A stretch of DNA of 64,000 nt from an uncultured Pseudomonadota bacterium (GCA_903870545.1 CAIQDI010000032.1:1-64000), one strand, 5' to 3'. Numbered from the stretch's first letter, positions 31,514 to 41,620 are shown. A program made the numbers and translations. Notes: generated by a model from the sequence alone, not told the origin.

Positions 31514-32920
31514 TTAAAAATTAACTGCATTTACCCAAAAATGGGCGGCGATACTCAGAAAATAACCCAACAAAATGGCAGGCATCCAACGCAAATGAAA
31601 GCCAAAAGTATATTCTTTCACTTGCCCGAGCAATCCCACGCCAGGCGCAGAACCAATTGAAAGTAAGCTACCGCCTACGCCTAATGTCAGTGTTAATAAC
31701 AACCATTGTCCATTGGGAATATCGGGGTGCATGCTTAACACCGCAAACATCAACGTTCCGTTATCAATAAACGCCGACGATAAACCAATCATGATATTTG
31801 CAACGGCAACATTCATTTCACCGAATAAGAAATGCGCGATTAAATCTAAATAACCGACAAAACCTACTGCGCCAATAATCATCATCGCGCCATAAAAAAA
31901 TAATAATGTATCCCAATCAATGTCACCGATGCTTTTGAAAATATCTAATGTTGTTGCTCTGCTCTCTGTGCCTTGAAATTCTACTTTTTCAGATTTAACT
32001 AAAAAATAACTAAACATTTGTAACAATCCTAAGCCCGCCATCATGCCAGCAGCAGGGGGTAACTCGAGTAATACATTGGATGAAACAGTAATGATAAGCG
32101 TTAGAACAAATAAAAAGATGATGCGTTTGCTGCCTCTTCTGAGCCAAATTTTTTGTTGAGTTACCTCGGGGATTTTTTTAGGAACAGAAAAATACATCAT
32201 GCTAGCAGGAACAAGAAAGTTAATAACGCAAGGAATCATTAACGCAAAGAATTCAGAGAAATGAAGGATTTTATGTTGCCAAACAAAGAGCGTTGAAATT
32301 CCTCCCAAAGGGCTAACCGTTCCCCCCGCATTTGTGGCAATAACCACATTCAGACACGCAACGGCAATAAATTTAGGTTGATCTTTTCCGACTGCCACAA
32401 CGATTGCCCCCATTAACAATGCAACAGTAAGCCCGTTGATAACCATAGAAAGTACAAATGCTAACCCGCCAGTAATCCAAAATAATTGTCGATAACTGTA
32501 TTGTTTGTTGAGCAATAAAATCCGTAAACCATCAAAAATACCACGTTCGGTCATGGTGTTTAAATAGGTCATGGATACCAAAATAAACAATAGTAATTCA
32601 ATGTACGCCAGTAAATTACTTTCAAAAGCGAGTGCAGCGGTTTTTGCTTGCCCGTGCATCGCGTAATAAATACAAATAGCAAACCAAACCAAGGCAGCAC
32701 TTAATACCATTGGTTTTGATTTTTTTAAGGCAATAACGTCTTCTGACATCGCGGCAATATAAGCAATAATTGTTAAAGCTGCTGCGGAATAACCGACAAA
32801 ATGATGGGTTAAATCTAATTGTACTGAAGTAGTTTCTTGTGCTGAACTTAACGAAGGTAAAAAAAAGAGAACGAAACTAAAGAAATAATGCGCGTCGGTA
32901 AGGCGGTGGACTTTTTTCAT
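31514..32920 (-). CDS. nhaD: sodium/proton antiporter NhaD
   Basis: A 468-residue ion-transporter-superfamily membrane protein. A cleavable-looking N-terminal signal (YFFSFVLFFLPSLSSAQ, about 12-28) precedes 11-12 hydrophobic segments. Typical NhaD features include NAGGTVSPLGGISTLFVW near 197-214 and IGLSSAFIDNGTLMFAVLS near 378-396. NhaD expels Na+ or Li+ in exchange for protons, mainly in marine and alkaliphilic bacteria. Together with the nqrM gene in this window it suggests a sodium-based membrane economy. An AT-rich region with the rne promoter lies upstream. Confidence 0.9.
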   Translation of the reverse strand: MKKVHRLTDAHYFFSFVLFFLPSLSSAQETTSVQLDLTHHFVGYSAAALTIIAYIAAMSEDVIALKKSKPMVLSAALVWFAICIYYAMHGQAKTAALAFESNLLAYIELLLFILVSMTYLNTMTERGIFDGLRILLLNKQYSYRQLFWITGGLAFVLSMVINGLTVALLMGAIVVAVGKDQPKFIAVACLNVVIATNAGGTVSPLGGISTLFVWQHKILHFSEFFALMIPCVINFLVPASMMYFSVPKKIPEVTQQKIWLRRGSKRIIFLFVLTLIITVSSNVLLELPPAAGMMAGLGLLQMFSYFLVKSEKVEFQGTESRATTLDIFKSIGDIDWDTLLFFYGAMMIIGAVGFVGYLDLIAHFLFGEMNVAVANIMIGLSSAFIDNGTLMFAVLSMHPDIPNGQWLLLTLTLGVGGSLLSIGSAPGVGLLGQVKEYTFGFHLRWMPAILLGYFLSIAAHFWVNAVNF

Positions 32921-32980
32921 GTGAACTCTTCAGAATGTGGATGAAAATATCGAATTTTAGGACGTTATTCTAACTTCAAA

Positions 32981-33009
32981 TTGAAGTAAAACCATAAGAT
33001 TGTTATAGT
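32981..33009 (+). promoter_or_regulatory. sigma70 promoter for the rne leader
   Basis: TTGAAG (32981-32986) and TATAGT (33004-33009) with a 17 bp spacer and an extended -10 TG at 33001-33002. Transcription would start near 33016, giving a leader of about 325 nt before the rne ATG at 33340. Confidence 0.65.
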
Positions 33010-33339
33010 GACAGCGTTTTAATCGAACTTGAAAGCGGTGGCAGCTAAAACAACGTCAATAGTTTAGTGATGATTAAAATAGCGACTTTGAGACGCTTTA
33101 AAGCTCATACAGAATTTCGGGTTTACCGTTCGACCCAAGACGAACGTTTTTTCAAGTACCTGCCTGATTTTTCGCCTGGTTCACCATCTTAAACGACTAT
33201 CTACCCGCAATAATTCGCCTTGTTGTTCTATTTTCAATACGAGCTACACACAAAGACGCTTAGATAAAATATCGCTTTAATGCTTGGTTGTTTAGTCGCC
33301 ACGCCAATGCAGCGCAGGTCAATCACAAGGATATATTGC
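33010..33339 (+). promoter_or_regulatory. long rne 5' leader with U-tailed hairpin (possible autoregulatory element)
   Basis: The 419 bp between nhaD and rne holds no plausible gene. Within it, CGTTCG (33127-33132) pairs with CGAACG (33141-33146) around an 8 nt loop and is followed by six T (33147-33152), a terminator-like hairpin. In E. coli the rne mRNA has a long structured 5' leader through which RNase E destabilises its own message. A similar leader length here suggests the same logic, though sequence homology is not claimed. A short RNA of about 135 nt ending at the hairpin is an alternative. Confidence 0.5.
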
Positions 33340-35550
33340 ATGAAAAGAATGCTAATCAATGCCACGCAAGCAGAAGAATTGCGCGTGGCGTTAGTGGATG
33401 GTTATAAGCTGTACGATTTTGATATTGAAGTCCCTTCACAAGAACAAAAAAAATCAAATATCTACAAGGGAATTATCACGCACGTTGAAGCCAGTTTAGA
33501 AGCGGCTTTTGTGAATTACGGCGCGGAAAAACACGGTTTTTTACCGTTTAAAGAAATTATTCCGTTATACCGTCGTCCCGTTTCAGATAGCGAAACAAAA
33601 GACGGCAAATCCCCGCCGCGTCGTGGCGTAAAAGATTTAATTCGTGTTGGACAAGAAGTTATCGTTCAAATCGAAAAAGAAGAGCGCGGCAACAAAGGCG
33701 CGGCGTTGACAACGTACGTTAGTTTGGCAGGAACGTATTTAGTGTTAATGCCGAATAATCCCAAAGCGGGCGGTATTTCACGACGCATCGAAGGCGAAAC
33801 GCGGAACGAATTGCGTGACGCGATGCACGCTTTAGAAATTCCTGAAAATATGGGTTTAATTGTCAGAACCGCTGGTTGTGGTAAAAACGTTGAGGAATTG
33901 CAGTGGGATTTGAATTATTTACTGCAATTGTGGGAAGCGATTGACCGTTCAGCGCAACAACAAGCCGCGCCGTTTTTAGTATTTCAAGAAAGTAACGTCA
34001 TTATTCGCGCGTTGCGTGATCATTTGCGAAACAACATTGACGAAATTCTGATTGATGATGCCGAAGCCTTTGAGCTGGTAAAAAGTTTTTTAAAACAAGT
34101 TATTCCCGACTTTTTGTCGAAAGTTCGTTTGTACAAAGATCCCGTGCCGTTGTTCAACAAATACCACATCGAATCCCAAATCGAAATCGCGTATAACCGC
34201 GAAGTGTCTTTACCGTCGGGCGGTTCGATTGTCATTGATCACACGGAAGCCTTAACGTCGATTGATATTAACTCCGCTCGCGCGACGAAAGGCAGCGATA
34301 TTGAAGAAACGGCGTTAAATACCAATTTAGAAGCCACTGAAGAAATCGCCCGACAATTGCGTTTGCGCGATTTGGGCGGATTATTTGTAATTGATTACAT
34401 CGACATGACTTCGATGAAACATCAGCGACAAGTTGAAAATCATTTGCGCGAAGCCATCAAAATTGATCGGGCGCGAATTCAAACGGGACGAATTTCACGG
34501 TTTGGTTTGTTGGAAATGTCGCGCCAACGAATGCGTCCGTCGCTCGGCGATACCAGCCAGCTCAATTGTCCGCGTTGTAAAGGTCAGGGAACGATTCGCA
34601 GCGTGGAATCGGTGGCGTTATCGGTGTTGCGAATTATTGAAGAAGATGCGATGAAAAAAGGCGTGGAAAAAATTATCGCGCATTTGCCGATTGAATGCGC
34701 CGCCTTTTTATTAAACGAAAAACGCAGCGTGATTGAGCGTATCGAAAATCGTTTAAAAGTCGCGATTGTGGTGTTGCCCAGTCGGCATTTAGAAACACCC
34801 GCTTACGATATTGAACTGATTCGAGAGCGCGATTATCATGAAGAAAAAAGCAGTTATTCGCAAATCAAAGTCGAAGCTATCAGTATTCCAGAGTTTGCTC
34901 AACACGTTAAACATCAAACACATGCGGCGAAACCACCTACAGTAACCGAATTTTTACACGATTCGCCGGCACCAATGCAAAATAAAAACGAAGCGTCGGT
35001 GTTGATTAAACGTTTTTGGCAAAAATTAACCAAGTCATCGACGAGCAATGACGAAATGGATGTTGAAAGTGAATTATCGTCCGATACTGACGGTGACAGT
35101 TCGGCAGTGTCCACAGAACCGTCACGCAGTTCAAAAAGTCGTAATAATCGCCGCAACAAAAATAAACAAAATCAAAAACGTAATCTAAAAATTGCGGAGA
35201 ATGCGGATGAAAACGCCGCGCCAGTTGTTACAAATTCTGTTGAAAATGACGATGTTCAAAACGCCAGTGCAGCGGTTGAAAATACCGCTGAATCGCCTGT
35301 TGAGGGTGAAGCCGCTCCACGCAAAAACGGTCAGCGTAATAATTTGCGACGCGGCCCGAATCGCCGTAAACCGCGTAATCCAGATTATAAAAAACCAGAA
35401 AATGTGGTCTATTCTGAAAGTAATGACATGAATTCAAATTCGGCGGAGCATTCACACGCCGGTGAAGCGGTTTCTTTTGAAACGCATTCCAGCCCATCTT
35501 ATTCAAACTCAAATATGGATTCGAGCGATAACGGCTCACAATCAGATTAA
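33340..35550 (+). CDS. rne: ribonuclease E
   Basis: A 736-residue RNase E/G-family endonuclease that starts most mRNA decay and matures rRNA and tRNAs. The catalytic half has an S1 domain (about 35-125), the 5'-sensor/RNase H-like region, catalytic Asp residues in [11 protein letters not shown] near 308 and VIDYIDM near 351, and the Zn-link CPRCKGQG near 409-416. After about residue 520 the tail is low-complexity, rich in Asn, Arg, Lys and Glu. It is shorter than the E. coli tail (1061 total) but longer than RNase G. The frame opens at 33280, but ATG at 33340 with AAGGA upstream fits MKRMLINAT. Confidence 0.95.
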   Translation: MKRMLINATQAEELRVALVDGYKLYDFDIEVPSQEQKKSNIYKGIITHVEASLEAAFVNYGAEKHGFLPFKEIIPLYRRPVSDSETKDGKSPPRRGVKDLIRVGQEVIVQIEKEERGNKGAALTTYVSLAGTYLVLMPNNPKAGGISRRIEGETRNELRDAMHALEIPENMGLIVRTAGCGKNVEELQWDLNYLLQLWEAIDRSAQQQAAPFLVFQESNVIIRALRDHLRNNIDEILIDDAEAFELVKSFLKQVIPDFLSKVRLYKDPVPLFNKYHIESQIEIAYNREVSLPSGGSIVIDHTEALTSIDINSARATKGSDIEETALNTNLEATEEIARQLRLRDLGGLFVIDYIDMTSMKHQRQVENHLREAIKIDRARIQTGRISRFGLLEMSRQRMRPSLGDTSQLNCPRCKGQGTIRSVESVALSVLRIIEEDAMKKGVEKIIAHLPIECAAFLLNEKRSVIERIENRLKVAIVVLPSRHLETPAYDIELIRERDYHEEKSSYSQIKVEAISIPEFAQHVKHQTHAAKPPTVTEFLHDSPAPMQNKNEASVLIKRFWQKLTKSSTSNDEMDVESELSSDTDGDSSAVSTEPSRSSKSRNNRRNKNKQNQKRNLKIAENADENAAPVVTNSVENDDVQNASAAVENTAESPVEGEAAPRKNGQRNNLRRGPNRRKPRNPDYKKPENVVYSESNDMNSNSAEHSHAGEAVSFETHSSPSYSNSNMDSSDNGSQSD

Positions 35551-35567
35551 AACCGATTTTCTGCCTT

Positions 35568-35610
35568 AAAAAATAAAGCGTGTTGTCGAAAGTCAACGCG
35601 CTTTATTTTT
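35568..35610. terminator. bidirectional terminator between rne and the Nudix/ThiE gene
   Basis: Inverted repeat AAAATAAAGCGTGTTG / TCAACGCGCTTTATTTT with one G-T pair, A-rich on the left and T-rich on the right. It contains the stop codon of the minus-strand Nudix/ThiE gene (35603-35605) and follows the rne stop by about 18 bp. Confidence 0.85.
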
Positions 35611-36541
35611 GCGTTTCAAAAAACGTTTGAATTCCGGCAATACCTTGTCCGCCATAAGATTGCGCGGTTTCTAAATCTGTTTTTTTCATTCCACCCAACG
35701 CATAAATCGGCACATTGCATTCGTTAATCCAGTCGCTAAAAATAGCCCAGCCTAACGGAATGGTTTCGGGATGCGTGGTGGTTTTCCTAATCGGCGCAAG
35801 CACTGCAAAATCGACACCGATTTTTTCGGCGTGTTTCAATTCTGCCTGATTGTGGCAAGATGCCGCCAACCAACGCAGATTTTTAGGGCGAGATTTCAAC
35901 GCCAACAAATCGCCGCTCGTTAAATGAATGCCGTCACTCGGCATTTCAAATGCGTTCGCCGTGCCAGAATTCACCAACAACCACGCGCCTTTCGATTGGC
36001 AAAGTGGATAAGCCAATGCTAAAAATTCACGCGCTTGAGCTGCGGTTAAATTTTTCAATCGCGCTTGAATCAGCGTTACGCCTTGCGCGAGTAACGAATT
36101 TAATTTTGATAATAAATCGTCTGTGTCATCATTCAAAATCGCGTAATACGGTGGCAAACGACACGCGGTCAAAATCGCTTTATTCGCGGCTGGAAACGCA
36201 TAGTTTGTTAAATCGTCGGTTTTCACCCACGCCCATTCTTGATTAAGACGACTTTGCGCTTCGCCTTCGTATTCCACAACGGAAAAAATGTGCAATTTCA
36301 CCACGCAATCCGAATACTCGTGTAACAAATGAATTAACGGTTTCGCGGTAATTATGTCGATGCCGATTTCTTCTTTCAATTCTCGTGCTAACGCGATTTC
36401 TAAAGTTTCGCTGTGTTCTACTTTTCCACCTGCAAATTCCCACAAACCGCCTTGATTCAAGGTGTTGTGGCGGCGGGTAATAAAAATTTTCCCAGCTGAA
36501 TTTTTAACAATGCCAATCACAATCGAAATCGGGGCTTTCAT
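35603..36541 (-). CDS. Nudix hydrolase (MutT) fused to a thiamine phosphate synthase-like domain
   Basis: A 312-residue two-domain protein. Residues 1-130 are a MutT-type Nudix domain with the box GGKVEHSETLEIALARELKEEIGI-type (key residues G38, E53, E57 region; REL-EEIG visible), expected to hydrolyse 8-oxo-dGTP. Residues about 135-312 form a TIM barrel of the ThiE/TenI type (LLVNSGTANAFEMPSDGIHLTS, FAVLAPIRKTTTHPE, ALGGMKKTD). This fusion is known in many gammaproteobacteria; the barrel is often TenI-like and may not make thiamine phosphate. It overlaps rep by 4 bp. Confidence 0.9.
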   Translation of the reverse strand: MKAPISIVIGIVKNSAGKIFITRRHNTLNQGGLWEFAGGKVEHSETLEIALARELKEEIGIDIITAKPLIHLLHEYSDCVVKLHIFSVVEYEGEAQSRLNQEWAWVKTDDLTNYAFPAANKAILTACRLPPYYAILNDDTDDLLSKLNSLLAQGVTLIQARLKNLTAAQAREFLALAYPLCQSKGAWLLVNSGTANAFEMPSDGIHLTSGDLLALKSRPKNLRWLAASCHNQAELKHAEKIGVDFAVLAPIRKTTTHPETIPLGWAIFSDWINECNVPIYALGGMKKTDLETAQSYGGQGIAGIQTFFETQK

Positions 36542-38550
36542 AATTCTTCCTCATCACAAGCCTTTCTTAAATTTTCAAGATTTTGTTTTATTTCTTCACG
36601 CGACAATTTTCGTCCTGCATATTGCAAATCTTCGGCGGGCAATTCGTCCAAAAATCGACTCGGCAAACACTCTTCTAAAATGCCGCGTTGTTTGCGATGC
36701 GTGCAATAACTCAGCGTGCAAGTGCGTTGCGCTCGCGTGATGCCGACATACGCCAATCGCCGTTCTTCTTCGATGCTGTCCGCGTCGATGCTGTTTTGAT
36801 GCGGCAAAATTTTCTCTTCCACGCCAATCAAAAAAACGTGCGGAAATTCCAACCCTTTCGCGGCGTGCAAGGTCATCAAACTAATTTCGTCATTCACTTC
36901 GTCTTCGCGATTACGCTCCAAAATATCCAGCAACATCACTTTGGCGACCAGTTCCGTCAATGAAAATTCGTCGCCGTCCGCCGTCTGTTTTTCGACCATT
37001 CGCTGCAACCACGCCAGCAATTCCTGAACATTTTTAATACGCCGTTCCGCCGTTTCACGACTGGCACTGTCTTCACGCAAATAAGCGGAATAACCCATTT
37101 GGTCGAGCAATTCGTTAATCAATTCAATTTTATTACTCACCGAATTTAACGACGCGGTTTTTTGTAAAATCCAATCGTGAAATTGTTGCAAACGTAAACG
37201 TGGCGCGTCGTGCAGACGGGTCGATAAACCCATTTCACCGCACGCGGCAAATAAACTGACTTGCCGTTCGCGTGCGTACGCGCCTAATTTTTCCAATGTC
37301 GTCGCGCCAATTTCGCGGCGTGGCGTGTTTACAATTCGTAAAAATGCCGCGTCGTCCTCGTGATTCGACAACAAACGCAAATAACTCAACACATCTTTCA
37401 CTTCGGCATAAGCGAAAAAAGACGTGCCGCCGCTGATAAAATACGGCACATTTCGTTCGCGCAAAACCTGTTCAAACAAACGAGATTGATGGTTGCCACG
37501 ATACAAAATTGCGTAATCTTTGTAGTGCGTTTGCTTCATTAACTTGTGGTGCATAATTTCAGACACCACTTGCATCGCTTCCACTTCGTCATTTTTGTGC
37601 GCCAACACGCGCAATGCCTCGCCGTGTTCTAATTGACTCCACAAGCGTTTTTCAAAAACGTGCGGATTGTTGGCGATTAACTGATTCGCCACTTTTAAAA
37701 TACGTCCGGTTGAACGGTAATTTTGCTCGAGTTTAATCACTTCCAAACGCGGGAAATCGTGTTGCAATTGCGCCAAGTTTTCAGGTTGTGCGCCGCGCCA
37801 CGCATAAATCGATTGGTCGTCATCGCCCACGACGGTGAATTTCGCCAACGTTCCGACCAACAATTTCACCAACTGATACTGCGTTAAATTTGTGTCCTGA
37901 TATTCATCAACCAGCAAATAGCGAATTCGATTTTGCCATTTGGTTAACACGTCTGGATTCGCTTGAAATAACAACACCGGTTTCAAAATTAAATCGTCAA
38001 AATCCACTGCGTTGTAAGCCAGCAAACAGCGGGTGTAATCGGCGTAAACCTGCGCGATTTCTATGTTTAACGGCAACGTTTCAACCGCAATGGCTTGTTC
38101 AGGAGTTAGAAAGGCATTTTTCCATTGTCCAATTTTCGCCGCAAATTGTTCGACTTGTTTTGCGTCATAATCACCGGTTTTTTGCGCGAGTAAACTTTTT
38201 AAAACGATGAGTTTGTCGTATTCATCAAACAACGTAATCGCGGCTTTGTAGCCCAACGATTTATGTTCTTTGCGAAGAATATCCAAACCCAACGAATGAA
38301 AAGTCGAAACGCGCAAACCGTGACTTTGCGTACCGTGCAGCAATTTACTGACGCGACTTTGCATTTCCCGCGCGGCTTTATTGGTGAAAGTGAGCGCGGC
38401 GATATGTCGAGCCGGTAAACCTTGGCGCACCAAATAGGCAATTTTTTCAGTAATCACGCGGGTTTTGCCACTGCCCGCTCCGGCTAACACTAACAGCGGT
38501 CGCTCGATTTGTTTGACCGCCGCTTGTTGTTCGGAATTTAATGATTTCAT
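36538..38550 (-). CDS. rep: ATP-dependent DNA helicase Rep
   Basis: A 670-residue superfamily 1A 3'-5' helicase. Motif I GAGSGKTRV is near 24-32, motif Ia LTFTNKAAREM, motif II DEYQDTN near 216-222, motif III GDDDQSIYAWRGA near 240, motif IV LEQNYRST, motif V TLHAAKGLEFPHVFL and motif VI YVGITRAQ. Length and YAWRGA favour Rep (E. coli 673) over UvrD (720). Rep clears proteins ahead of replication forks. The gene abuts pilU (0 bp gap) and overlaps the Nudix fusion by 4 bp, so pilT-pilU-rep-Nudix read as one long unit. Confidence 0.95.
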   Translation of the reverse strand: MKSLNSEQQAAVKQIERPLLVLAGAGSGKTRVITEKIAYLVRQGLPARHIAALTFTNKAAREMQSRVSKLLHGTQSHGLRVSTFHSLGLDILRKEHKSLGYKAAITLFDEYDKLIVLKSLLAQKTGDYDAKQVEQFAAKIGQWKNAFLTPEQAIAVETLPLNIEIAQVYADYTRCLLAYNAVDFDDLILKPVLLFQANPDVLTKWQNRIRYLLVDEYQDTNLTQYQLVKLLVGTLAKFTVVGDDDQSIYAWRGAQPENLAQLQHDFPRLEVIKLEQNYRSTGRILKVANQLIANNPHVFEKRLWSQLEHGEALRVLAHKNDEVEAMQVVSEIMHHKLMKQTHYKDYAILYRGNHQSRLFEQVLRERNVPYFISGGTSFFAYAEVKDVLSYLRLLSNHEDDAAFLRIVNTPRREIGATTLEKLGAYARERQVSLFAACGEMGLSTRLHDAPRLRLQQFHDWILQKTASLNSVSNKIELINELLDQMGYSAYLREDSASRETAERRIKNVQELLAWLQRMVEKQTADGDEFSLTELVAKVMLLDILERNREDEVNDEISLMTLHAAKGLEFPHVFLIGVEEKILPHQNSIDADSIEEERRLAYVGITRAQRTCTLSYCTHRKQRGILEECLPSRFLDELPAEDLQYAGRKLSREEIKQNLENLRKACDEEEL

Positions 38551-39792
38551 TTAACGATGCGTGAAAATTGAACCGGCATCACTGCTATCATCATAAATAT
38601 CGGATAAGGTTATTTCACTGGATTCAAACGCACTTGGGCGTTTACTTTCCTGTTCATTATTTGAGGTTTGATTGCTGGTATCCAACGATGGATTATTGAC
38701 GGTGTTTTTTTGCAAGTCAGCGGTATCCGTATTTTCCATGAGTTTTTTTACCATCATTCGGAATTCGTTTTTGTATTCGGCGGATTCGAGTGCGTCTTCA
38801 TAACTGATTTTTTGCTGCATGAATAAATCACAACGTGCTTGATCAAAACTTTGCATTCCAGAGTTGCGCCCGTTGATAATCAAATCTTTGAATCGGTGGA
38901 ATTCGCCGCGTCGTAACGCTTCTTTTACTTCCGGCGTGGCGATTAAAATTTCTGCCACCACATAAGTTTGACCATTTTCACAACGTAATATTTGTTGCGA
39001 TATTATCGCCGACAAACTGGTCGCTAAATCGAGTCGAACTTGTCGTTGCATATCATCAGGAAAGAAATTCAAAATACGTTCGACGGTTTGTTCAGCATTA
39101 TTCGTCGTTAACGTCGATAAACATAATTGCCCAGAATCGACAATGTTGAAGGCACTTTGCATGACTTCGCGCGATTGAATTTCGCCAATTGACACCACAT
39201 TGGCAGATTGTTGTAACGCATTTTTCAATCCTACTGTATACGATTCGGTATCCAAACCCACTTCGCGCTGTGTCACGATGCAACCAATGTGTGCGTGCAT
39301 AAATTTCATGGGATCATCCAAAATAATGATGTGACCATTACTATTTTGATTCCGATATTTAAGCGACGAAGCCAGCGAAGTTGATTTACCGGAACCTAAC
39401 GCGCCGGCAAATAAAATTAAACCGCGCTTTTCCATTACCAATTTTTTGATAATTTTTGGCAAATTTAAGCTATCAAAGTCGGGAATATCTTGCCGAATGC
39501 GGTGTAACACCATGCCCGCAAAATCCCGTTGAATAAACGCACTGACCCGAAAATGTCCGACATTAGGCACACTAATAGCAAATTGGCATTCTTTGGTTTT
39601 GTGAAATTCTTCTTTGTAGCGCGGTTCCATCAGGCTCAACACCAACGCCATCGTTTGTTCTTTGTTGAAAACGGTTTTAGCCACTTCCACTAATACACCG
39701 TCAATTTTCATAGTCGGCGCACGACCCGCAGTAATAAATAAATCAAATGAGTTTTTTTGCACCATCAGTGCTAATAAGGCATTAAAATCCAC
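38551..39792 (-). CDS. pilU: PilT/PilU-family twitching motility ATPase (PilU)
   Basis: A 413-residue hexameric secretion-type ATPase, the accessory retraction motor of type IV pili. Walker A is GALGSGKSTSLA near 138 and Walker B VVSIGEIQSREV near 205. The Asp box is ILDDPMKFMHAH, where PilT has EDPIEF. A Ser/Asp-rich tail of about 60 residues follows the core, a feature of PilU rather than PilT. It lies 9 bp downstream of pilT, the usual order. The altered Walker B surroundings (IQS instead of MRD) suggest weaker ATPase activity, but the catalytic Glu is kept. Confidence 0.9.
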   Translation of the reverse strand: MDFNALLALMVQKNSFDLFITAGRAPTMKIDGVLVEVAKTVFNKEQTMALVLSLMEPRYKEEFHKTKECQFAISVPNVGHFRVSAFIQRDFAGMVLHRIRQDIPDFDSLNLPKIIKKLVMEKRGLILFAGALGSGKSTSLASSLKYRNQNSNGHIIILDDPMKFMHAHIGCIVTQREVGLDTESYTVGLKNALQQSANVVSIGEIQSREVMQSAFNIVDSGQLCLSTLTTNNAEQTVERILNFFPDDMQRQVRLDLATSLSAIISQQILRCENGQTYVVAEILIATPEVKEALRRGEFHRFKDLIINGRNSGMQSFDQARCDLFMQQKISYEDALESAEYKNEFRMMVKKLMENTDTADLQKNTVNNPSLDTSNQTSNNEQESKRPSAFESSEITLSDIYDDSSDAGSIFTHR

Positions 39793-39801
39793 AATTTTCT
39801 C

Positions 39802-40839
39802 CTAGTGAAACATATCTTTGTTGACCGCTTTAGCAGCGGCGATTTTGGCAGTAATTAGCCCTTTATCGACCAATTCTTTCATATTTTGATCCAGTGTTTG
39901 CATTCCGTCATTGCGTCCGGTTTGAATTGCCGAATACATTTGCGCGACTTTAGCTTCACGAATGAGATTTTTAATTGCCGGCGTACCAATCATGACTTCG
40001 TGTGCAGCTACTCGTCCACCGCCGGTTTTTTTCAGTAATGCTTGTGAAATAACCGCTTGCAACGATTCCGACAGCATGGAGCGAATCATGTCTTTTTCAG
40101 CAGCGGGAAATACGTCGATAATTCGGTCAATGGTTTTGGCGGCGGAAGTCGTGTGTAAGGTGCCAAACACCAAATGTCCGGTTTCAGCCGCAGTTAACGC
40201 CAGCCGAATGGTTTCTAAATCTCGCATTTCGCCGACCATAATAATGTCGGGATCTTCGCGCAATGCTGACCGTAACGCTTCGTTAAAACCTAACGTATCA
40301 CGATGAACTTCGCGTTGATTGATGAGACAGCGTTTACTTTCGTGAACAAATTCAATCGGATCTTCGACGGTTAAAATGTGTGCATAATCGTTGTTGTTGA
40401 TGTGGTTAATCATCGCCGCCAAGGTCGTCGATTTTCCCGAACCCGTTGGCCCTGTGACTAAAATTAACCCGCGTGGTTTTTTACATAATTCTTGGAAAAA
40501 TAATGGTGCTTTTAATTCTTCCAAACTTAGCACCACGGATGGAATCGTCCGAAATACCGCCGCCGCGCCACGCGCTTGATTGAAGGCATTGACCCGAAAT
40601 CGCGCCACATTCGGCAACGAAAATGAAAAATCGGTTTCTAAAAATTCCTCATAATCGCGGCGTTGTTTGTCACTCATAATATCGTAAATTAAACCGTGAA
40701 CTTCTTTGTGGTCTAACGCGGGAACATTGATGCGACGCATATCACCATCGACGCGAATCATGGGCGGCAAGCCGGCAGATAAATGTAAATCGGAAGCATT
40801 ATTTTTAAACGAAAAAGTGAGTAGTTCTGCAATATCCAT
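39802..40839 (-). CDS. pilT: type IV pilus retraction ATPase PilT
   Basis: A 345-residue ATPase that depolymerises type IV pili. The start MDIAELLTFSFKNNASDLHLS matches Pseudomonas PilT closely. Walker A is GPTGSGKSTTLA near 132, the Asp box VEDPIEFVHESK, Walker B IIMVGEMRDLET near 200, His box HLVFGTLHTTSA, and the C-terminal AIKNLIREAKVAQMYSAIQ-type helix near 285. The frame extends to a TTG at 40857, but ATG at 40839 gives the family length (344). It is divergent from yggS, a very conserved neighbour. No pilin genes are in the window. Confidence 0.97.
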   Translation of the reverse strand: MDIAELLTFSFKNNASDLHLSAGLPPMIRVDGDMRRINVPALDHKEVHGLIYDIMSDKQRRDYEEFLETDFSFSLPNVARFRVNAFNQARGAAAVFRTIPSVVLSLEELKAPLFFQELCKKPRGLILVTGPTGSGKSTTLAAMINHINNNDYAHILTVEDPIEFVHESKRCLINQREVHRDTLGFNEALRSALREDPDIIMVGEMRDLETIRLALTAAETGHLVFGTLHTTSAAKTIDRIIDVFPAAEKDMIRSMLSESLQAVISQALLKKTGGGRVAAHEVMIGTPAIKNLIREAKVAQMYSAIQTGRNDGMQTLDQNMKELVDKGLITAKIAAAKAVNKDMFH

Positions 40840-40933
40840 AATTTTTGAAGTGTCCAAGTTGAAAATAGGTTAAAAAGTTCGGGACATATTTGCGGTAAAA
40901 TCAAAGCTCCGTTTACTTTTAAAAGCTCCTATT

Positions 40934-41620
40934 ATGCCTACAATCGCTCACAGACTTAAACAAATTTACACACAGATTCACCAAGCGGAACAGACTTTTT
41001 CGCGCGTTCCAAATTCTGTGCAGCTGCTCGCCGTCAGTAAAACCAAACCGGCGCAGGCGATTATTAGCGCGTATCAAGCGGGACAACGGCATTTTGGCGA
41101 AAATTATGTGCAGGAAGCGTTGCTGAAACAACAGGAATTAAGCGCGTTGGCGATAACATGGCATTTTATTGGCCCAATTCAATCGAATAAAACGAAAGTG
41201 TTAGCGACGCATTTTGATTGGGTTCACAGCGTCGATAATTTGAAAATCGCGCAACGGTTGAGTTCCCAACGTCCCAATTTTTTGCCACCGTTAAATGTGT
41301 GCGTGCAAGTGAATATCAGCGATGAAACTAGCAAATCTGGTGTAACGTTAAACAATTTACCCGAATTGATTTTGGGAATTTCTGAATTACCGAATCTTAA
41401 TTTGCGCGGCGTGATGGCAATTCCCGCGCCACACGCTGATTTTGCCGCTCAACGTGAACCGTATCAACAATTAGTTTCTGCTGTGAAAGCGTTGAATAAT
41501 CCGAATTTAACGACGTTTTCATTTGGTATGTCGGATGATTTGGACGCGGCTATTGCCGAAGGTTCGACACTTGTTCGCATCGGTACCGCGTTGTTTGGGG
41601 CGCGGCGTAAATTGCTATAG
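40934..41620 (+). CDS. yggS: YggS family PLP homeostasis protein
   Basis: A 228-residue single-domain alanine-racemase-fold protein that binds PLP through a Lys (LLAVSKTKPAQAI near 37) and buffers the cofactor supply. Other family features are FGENYVQEALLKQ near 56, WHFIGPIQSNK near 78 and FSFGMSDDLDAAIAEGSTLVRIG-type end near 196-218. It is divergent from pilT, as in Pseudomonas, where proC usually follows. Here proC is replaced by nqrM. Confidence 0.95.
   Translation: MPTIAHRLKQIYTQIHQAEQTFSRVPNSVQLLAVSKTKPAQAIISAYQAGQRHFGENYVQEALLKQQELSALAITWHFIGPIQSNKTKVLATHFDWVHSVDNLKIAQRLSSQRPNFLPPLNVCVQVNISDETSKSGVTLNNLPELILGISELPNLNLRGVMAIPAPHADFAAQREPYQQLVSAVKALNNPNLTTFSFGMSDDLDAAIAEGSTLVRIGTALFGARRKLL

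Noticed and set aside
31494-31530. Longer kup start at 31530
   Set aside because: It would overlap nhaD by 17 bp and add residues absent from Kup proteins; ATG at 31494 fits better.
35228-35596. Minus-strand reading frame in the rne tail
   Set aside because: It is a shadow of the low-complexity Asn/Arg/Lys tail of RNase E, with no family and crossing the terminator.
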